A stretch of 9,017 bases of DNA, from positions 1 through 9,017 of the forward strand of contig DAIDAQ010000027.1 in assembly GCA_027310535.1 (NCBI GenBank). Direction: 5' to 3'. The stretch comes from Candidatus Micrarchaeaceae archaeon (GTDB taxonomy: Archaea; Micrarchaeota; Micrarchaeia; Micrarchaeales; Micrarchaeaceae). The notes below the pieces were generated by a model. It was not told the origin of the DNA, made no database searches, and saw nothing but the letters and a program-made list of their open reading frames with translations. Below are positions 5,652-9,017 of this stretch, piece by piece; within the stretch, counting starts at the first letter, position 1; the number at the start of each line of letters is the position of its first letter. A program made the position numbers and the translations under genes.

Positions 5652-5659
5652 CGTATTTT

Positions 5660-6019
5660 ATGGCATACCAGAAATTCGAGGTTTCAGATGAAGTTGTCGC
5701 GAAAACCTATGAGGCCTTGCAGCAGGCAAAGCGTTCGGGGAGCGTAAGGAAGGGGGTGAACGAGGTCACTAAGAGCATAGAGAGGGGGCTTGCAACCTTT
5801 GTTGTGATAGCTGGCGACGTGGCACCGGAAGAGGTCGTCATGCACCTGCCCATCCTGTGCGAGCAGAAGAAAGTCCCGTATTCCTACGCGCCGAAGAAGA
5901 TAGACCTTGGCAAGTCCATAGGGCTTAATGTCCCGTGCACTGCAATAGCGGTAGAGAAGCAGGGCGGAGCAGAGCAGGCCATAAAGGAGATAGTCTCAAG
6001 AGTGACAGGGAAGAAGTAA
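5660..6019 (+). CDS. rpl7ae: Ribosomal protein eL8 / kink-turn binding protein L7Ae
   Basis: This 119-residue protein is archaeal L7Ae. It binds kink-turn RNA in 23S rRNA and also serves as a core subunit of C/D and H/ACA guide RNPs and of RNase P. The RNA-binding signature RKGVNEVTKSIERGLA is near residues 30-45. It is followed by FVVIAGDVAPEEVVMHLP, the CEQKKVPYSYAPKK segment and SIGLNVPCTAIAV near the end. Length matches the family. It is the first gene of a three-gene ribosomal operon; rps28e begins 16 nt after its stop. No residue looks abnormal. Confidence 0.96.
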   Translation: MAYQKFEVSDEVVAKTYEALQQAKRSGSVRKGVNEVTKSIERGLATFVVIAGDVAPEEVVMHLPILCEQKKVPYSYAPKKIDLGKSIGLNVPCTAIAVEKQGGAEQAIKEIVSRVTGKK

Positions 6020-6035
6020 GCGATTAGGGGATTGG

Positions 6036-6275
6036 ATGGCTGAACCGCCGCAACAACAGAGCAGGTTTGCAGGCTACCTTGCAGAGCTTGTGGAGATAAA
6101 CTACAAGAAGAAGACAGGCATTTACGGAGAGGTCTATTTCGTCAGCTGCAAGATCCTCGAGGGCAGGGACAAGGACAGGGTGATAAGGCGCACGATGGTC
6201 GGGCCTGCAAAGGTGGGCGATGTCATAAGGTTGCCGGACACGAACAGAGAAGCAAAGGAGATAAGGGTGAAGTGA
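6036..6275 (+). CDS. rps28e: Small-subunit ribosomal protein eS28
   Basis: This 79-residue protein belongs to the S28e family, an OB-fold protein of the 30S head near the mRNA exit channel. The diagnostic block is CKILEGRDKDRVIRRTMVGP at residues 38-57, then KVGDVIRLPDTNREAKEIR at the C-terminus. An N-terminal MAEPPQQQSR stretch adds a few residues to the usual about 70. It lies 16 nt after rpl7ae and 15 nt before rpl24e, the common archaeal order. The ribosome-binding site is weak (GGGG at 6027-6030). Confidence 0.94.
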   Translation: MAEPPQQQSRFAGYLAELVEINYKKKTGIYGEVYFVSCKILEGRDKDRVIRRTMVGPAKVGDVIRLPDTNREAKEIRVK

Positions 6276-6277
6276 CA

Positions 6278-6283
6278 GGAGGG
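6278..6283 (+). promoter_or_regulatory. Strong Shine-Dalgarno site of rpl24e
   Basis: GGAGGG lies in the 15-nt spacer between rps28e and rpl24e, 7 nt before the ATG at 6291. It fixes that start and shows that this archaeon uses Shine-Dalgarno initiation for internal operon genes. Confidence 0.8.
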
Positions 6284-6290
6284 TAGTCCA

Positions 6291-6482
6291 ATGAAATGCT
6301 CATACTGCACATCTGACATAAAGAAAGGGACGGGGATGATGTACGTCCACAACAGCGGCGCGGTCAGGTACTACTGCTCATCCAGGTGCTACAAGAACGA
6401 CGCTGTCATCGGAAGAAGGTTCAACAGGAAAGAGGCAAAGGCGAAGAAGGAAACAGCAGGCAACGCACCGCAGGTCACATGA
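6291..6482 (+). CDS. rpl24e: Large-subunit ribosomal protein eL24 (zinc-binding)
   Basis: The 63-residue product matches archaeal L24e. The zinc-binding cysteines are Cys3, Cys6, Cys29 and Cys33 (CSYC and CSSRC). The GTGMMYVHNSGAVRYYC segment lies between them, as in the family. The C-terminal KEAKAKKE tail is basic. It is the last gene of the rpl7ae operon. In many archaea ndk and infB follow, but here the neighbour is ftsZ on the opposite strand, whose stop overlaps the last 8 bp of this gene. Confidence 0.95.
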   Translation: MKCSYCTSDIKKGTGMMYVHNSGAVRYYCSSRCYKNDAVIGRRFNRKEAKAKKETAGNAPQVT

Positions 6483-7554
6483 CGTCTATGTCGAGCTCCT
6501 TCCCGTCAAGGTCCTCGAGCTGCTTCTTTATCCCGGTCTCTGTATATTCTGGGAAGCCTACGCCACCCACTACTATCATCACCTTTATTGAATCCTTCTT
6601 GAGGGTTTCGTCGATCCTGGCTCCCCACTTGAGCATCGCCTCAGTGCCTATCCTTCCAGACACCTCCTGGAAGATCGTCTCTGCCTCCCTGAGCGTGAGG
6701 TTCGGCCCCCCAATTATGTTCACGAGCGCCTTCTTGGCGCCCGACATGTCTGCTTCGAGCAGCGGGCTGTTTATCGCGTTCTCCAGCGCTATCCTGACAG
6801 AATCCCCGTCATTGCCGTTGTTGGTAGCTTCGCCTGTGCCTATTACTGCATAGCCTGAGTCCTTCAGCACAGCCCTCAGGTCCGCGAAATCGATGTTGAC
6901 GAGGCCCGGCCTTGTCACCATCTCTATTATGCCTTTTGCGGAACTCGCGAGGATCTCGTCAGAGATCCTGAATGCCATGTTGAGCGGCAGGTCGGGCGCG
7001 ACCTTCAGAAGCTTGTCGTTGCGTATGACTATCGTAGTGTCCGCTATCTTCCTTATCTTGTCGAGCCCTGAGAGCGCGCTCCTCATCCGCGCCACGCCCT
7101 CGCTCGAAAAAGGCAGGGTGACTATCGCTACGGTTAGCGCGCCGGCCTCCTTTGCCTCATGTGCTATCGTTGAGATTGAACCGGTTCCGGTCCCACCCCC
7201 AAGCCCGCATGTTACAAAAACAAGCTGCGAGTTGCTGAATATATGTTTTATCTCGTCCTTGCTCTCTAGCGCAGCCTCCTCCCCCACCTTCGAGTCGCTG
7301 CCCGCGCCCAACCCTTTGGTGGTCCTCTTTCCAAGCAAAACTTTTCTCTCAGATCGTGTCCTAACAAGATGAGCAGCATCCGTGTTCATCGCAACAAGCG
7401 TCGCCCCCTCTACCTTGATCTCGGATAACCTATTGATCGTGTTGCTGCCGCTTCCCCCTGTTCCAACAACGTAGATCTTGGGCTTTGATGTCTCTATGAA
7501 CCTCAGTATTTCCTCATCATCAGGGCTGATAGCAACCTTTGCATCTTCGGCCAT
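6475..7554 (-). CDS. ftsZ: Cell-division GTPase FtsZ
   Basis: This 359-residue protein is an archaeal FtsZ, the tubulin-like GTPase that forms the division ring. The nucleotide loop GTGGSGSNTINRL is at 31-43, NTDAAHL at 57-63, and the tubulin signature GGGTGTGS at 119-126. The T7 loop is NIDFAD at 220-225, with both catalytic aspartates (222, 225) kept, so it should hydrolyse GTP on assembly. The first loop carries Ser35 and Ser37 where GGAGNN or GGAGCN is usual. The C-terminus is short, ending LDIDVM, which may serve as the partner-binding tail. The ATG start lies 20 nt from a TATATATA element shared with dys. The 3' end overlaps rpl24e. Whether it is FtsZ1 or FtsZ2 is not resolved. Confidence 0.96.
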   Translation of the reverse strand: MAEDAKVAISPDDEEILRFIETSKPKIYVVGTGGSGSNTINRLSEIKVEGATLVAMNTDAAHLVRTRSERKVLLGKRTTKGLGAGSDSKVGEEAALESKDEIKHIFSNSQLVFVTCGLGGGTGTGSISTIAHEAKEAGALTVAIVTLPFSSEGVARMRSALSGLDKIRKIADTTIVIRNDKLLKVAPDLPLNMAFRISDEILASSAKGIIEMVTRPGLVNIDFADLRAVLKDSGYAVIGTGEATNNGNDGDSVRIALENAINSPLLEADMSGAKKALVNIIGGPNLTLREAETIFQEVSGRIGTEAMLKWGARIDETLKKDSIKVMIVVGGVGFPEYTETGIKKQLEDLDGKELDIDVM

Positions 7555-7617
7555 AAAATCACTGGTCGCATATATATAGCAAATAAGTGATAAAAAGCTT
7601 GTTATGCATAGTCTTCT
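7555..7617. promoter_or_regulatory. Divergent promoter region between ftsZ and dys
   Basis: This 63-bp gap must hold promoters for both genes. ATATATATA (7570-7578) is centred 20 nt before the ftsZ ATG on the minus strand. GATAAAAAG (7589-7597) is centred about 25 nt before the dys GTG and 34 nt before its alternative ATG. Both imply leaderless or very short-leader transcripts. The two elements are only about 19 bp apart, so simultaneous TBP/TFB binding could be mutually hindered. Confidence 0.5.
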
Positions 7618-8589
7618 GTGTCAGTGATGGCCATGGTAGCAAAAAACGCGCTAAAGCAGCAGCTTCTTAGGAAGGCAATAAGGGACATAAAGATAGGTAA
7701 GGGCATGAAAGTCAGCGGGCTTGTCGAAAGCATGTCTAGAATGGGGGGCTTTTCAGGCCAGCACCTCTACAACGGCGTAGAGATAACAAAGGCCATGCTT
7801 GAAAACAAGGACTCGTTCAACTTCCTCTCGTTTCCGGCTGACATAGTATCGACAGGGCTGCGCGGCGTGCTCGCAGGCATGGTGAAGCATTTTGATGCAA
7901 TAATAACGACAGGCGGAATGCTCGACCACGATATCGCAAGGGCATTCGGCGGCAAGTACTGCGTTGGGGAGTTCAATGCAGACGACAATATGCTCCACCA
8001 TCTCGGGATCTACCGGCTCGGGAATGTTTTCATCGAACAGAAGGAATACGGAGTCAAGGTCGAGGACGCTTTCACACGCATAATGGGCAAGATATGCAAG
8101 GAGAGCGGAAAGAAGGAGTTCAGCGCGAGCGCACTCGCGTTTGAGTTTGGCAAGGAGATAAAGGACAGAGGGTCAATACTCAGGCAGGCGTACTTGCACA
8201 AGGTGCCTATCTACAATCCAGGAATACTGGACGGTGCGTTCGGGACGCAGCTCACTCTCTTCTCGCAAACGCATGATCTCAATCTCAATCTGATAAAGGA
8301 TGAGCTCGCTCTCAGCAACATCGCCTTCGACAACAAAGTAACCGGCGCGCTTATGATAGGCGGCGGTATAAGCAAGCACCATGTCATATGGTGGAACCAG
8401 TTCAAGGGTGGCTTGGATTACGCGGTATATATGACAACAGCAACGCAGTTCGACGGCTCGCTCTCTGGGGCGAGGCTCACAGAGGCCGTATCGTGGGGTA
8501 AGGTCAAGGAGAAGGCAAAGTACGTGACGATAGACGGCGACGCCACGATAATCCTTCCCATACTGGCGGCCGCGCTGGGCTTGACATGA
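7618..8589 (+). CDS. dys: Deoxyhypusine synthase
   Basis: The 323-residue enzyme transfers the aminobutyl group of spermidine, in an NAD-dependent reaction, to a lysine of translation factor aIF5A, the first step of hypusine formation. The NAD-binding region shows FLSFPADIVSTGLRG and ITTGGMLDHD. The active-site segment is GGGISKHH with catalytic Lys253, followed by WWNQFKGGLDYAVY. The block QFDGSLSGARLTEAVSWGKV is characteristic of the family. Length is normal for archaea. I use the GTG at 7618; ATG at 7627 or 7633 would remove 3-5 residues and is as likely, because the N-terminus is poorly conserved. The gene is divergent from ftsZ and convergent with a transposase remnant that starts 12 bp after its stop. 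Confidence 0.94.
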   Translation: MSVMAMVAKNALKQQLLRKAIRDIKIGKGMKVSGLVESMSRMGGFSGQHLYNGVEITKAMLENKDSFNFLSFPADIVSTGLRGVLAGMVKHFDAIITTGGMLDHDIARAFGGKYCVGEFNADDNMLHHLGIYRLGNVFIEQKEYGVKVEDAFTRIMGKICKESGKKEFSASALAFEFGKEIKDRGSILRQAYLHKVPIYNPGILDGAFGTQLTLFSQTHDLNLNLIKDELALSNIAFDNKVTGALMIGGGISKHHVIWWNQFKGGLDYAVYMTTATQFDGSLSGARLTEAVSWGKVKEKAKYVTIDGDATIILPILAAALGLT

Positions 8590-8601
8590 CTGATACGCCT
8601 T

Positions 8602-9017
8602 TCAGTTGGTCATCTCATCCCTTATTTCGTTGAATGTTGGTTCGAATATCTGCGCTGTCCTATACACAGAATTGTGGATTCCTACAGGGGTTATCTCAAT
8701 TCCGAAAAGGTTACCGCTTATCTGGGACAGCCGCTGAAACGGGATTGCCCCTACATAATGCAATGCCTCCCAGATACTGGTTATCGTTGGCCCGAAGATT
8801 CCTTCCCTCGGCAACTCCGGGTGTGTGGTGATATGGTCTTCACCGCAGTCATTGCAGTGGTATCCATACTGCGTAAACTCCATGACGACCTTCTCTATCT
8901 TCACGTCCTCTATGGCCCTCTGCTCCCCCAAATTATCTCTTTGTTTGGGCTGTTGCATCCAGTGCATCGGTTTGGTTTAAGGTCGATGAAGCGGTTTGGC
9001 CTTGGTCTCTCACGTGT
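8602..9017 (-). pseudogene. IS66-like transposase remnant, frameshifted and truncated
   Basis: On the minus strand, one frame from the right edge reads RERPRPNRFIDLKPNRCTGC and then hits a stop near 8919. A second frame reads on from about 8940 through YHCNDCGEDH, then HPELPREGIFGPTITS, to a TGA at 8602. Together they give paired CxxC zinc-ribbon motifs followed by the segment that precedes the DDE core in IS66-like transposases. The switch lies near a GGGGG run at 8930-8934 and is best explained by a one-base indel. The sequence stops about where the 'HADETG' catalytic block should begin, 12 bp from dys. The remainder of the gene, including the catalytic core, is absent, so the copy is dead. 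The family assignment is from motif memory. Confidence 0.6.

Larger units (their letters stand above)
5085..5659. other. 575-bp intergenic region between the two ribosomal operons
   Basis: No protein gene is supported here. From left to right it contains a spacer after fusA with small GC-rich hairpins (CCTGC 5109-5113 with GCAGG 5121-5125), the candidate minus-strand RNA (5162-5276) and its promoter, and an A/T-rich stretch (about 5281-5457) with an interrupted palindrome. A GC-rich block (about 5458-5555) and the rpl7ae promoter region follow. The change from A/T-rich to GC-rich is abrupt near 5458. There is no orc1/cdc6 gene nearby to support an origin. Confidence 0.7.

Noticed and set aside
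6893..7372. 159-residue plus-strand frame opposite ftsZ
   Set aside because: Antisense shadow of well-conserved FtsZ sequence; composition is Ser/Leu-rich with no motif.
8634..8831. 65-residue plus-strand frame near the right end
   Set aside because: It lies opposite the IS66-like transposase remnant, which has a recognisable protein sequence.
1..9017. tRNA genes, CRISPR arrays, inteins
   Set aside because: I saw no cloverleaf, no regularly spaced repeats, and no insertion in EF-2 or other conserved proteins.

Overview
This window is archaeal. The ribosomal proteins have no bacterial orthologues (eL30, eL8/L7Ae, eS28, eL24) or are of the archaeal/eukaryotic type (uS12, uS7). The elongation factor is EF-2 with the diphthamide histidine. 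A deoxyhypusine synthase (eIF5A modification) is present, and promoters look like archaeal TATA boxes close to start codons. The FtsZ gene and the shortened, rearranged ribosomal clusters would suit a small-genome lineage (DPANN/Micrarchaeota-like or a relative), but that placement is inference only.

Layout. (1) 1-318: the start of an IS5-like transposase gene running off the left edge on the minus strand. A perfect 10-bp hairpin lies 2 nt before its start, followed by a short gap. (2) 319-1185: an FkbM-type methyltransferase, probably accessory, with codon use unlike the ribosomal genes. (3) 1407-5084: a tight plus-strand translation operon, rpl30e-rps12-rps7-fusA, with genes abutting, overlapping by 4 nt or separated by 7 nt. 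rpoA2 and nusA, which usually flank rpl30e in archaea, are missing here. (4) 5085-5659: a 575-bp gap holding a candidate minus-strand structured RNA of about 115 nt with its own TATA box and hairpin/T6 terminator, an A/T-rich stretch with a long interrupted palindrome, and a GC-rich block with RNA-like folding. (5) 5660-6482: a second plus-strand ribosomal operon, rpl7ae-rps28e-rpl24e. (6) 6475-7554: ftsZ on the minus strand, overlapping the end of rpl24e by 8 bp. (7) 7618-8589: dys, divergent from ftsZ across a 63-bp shared promoter region. (8) 8602-9017: a broken, frameshifted IS66-like transposase remnant ending 12 bp from dys.

Functionally, the core encodes parts of the decoding and translocation machinery (uS12, uS7, EF-2), further ribosomal proteins, the enzyme that activates aIF5A, and the division GTPase. 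Both ends carry transposase remnants, so the conserved block sits between mobile-element scars.

The most notable signals are the candidate minus-strand RNA, which contains a copy of the archaeal 16S anti-Shine-Dalgarno 9-mer, and unusual substitutions at normally near-invariant residues in uS12 (PHSG for PNSA; CIPG for DIPG) and in EF-2 (P-loop HVHHGKT for HVDHGKT; RRMT for RGIT) within one operon.
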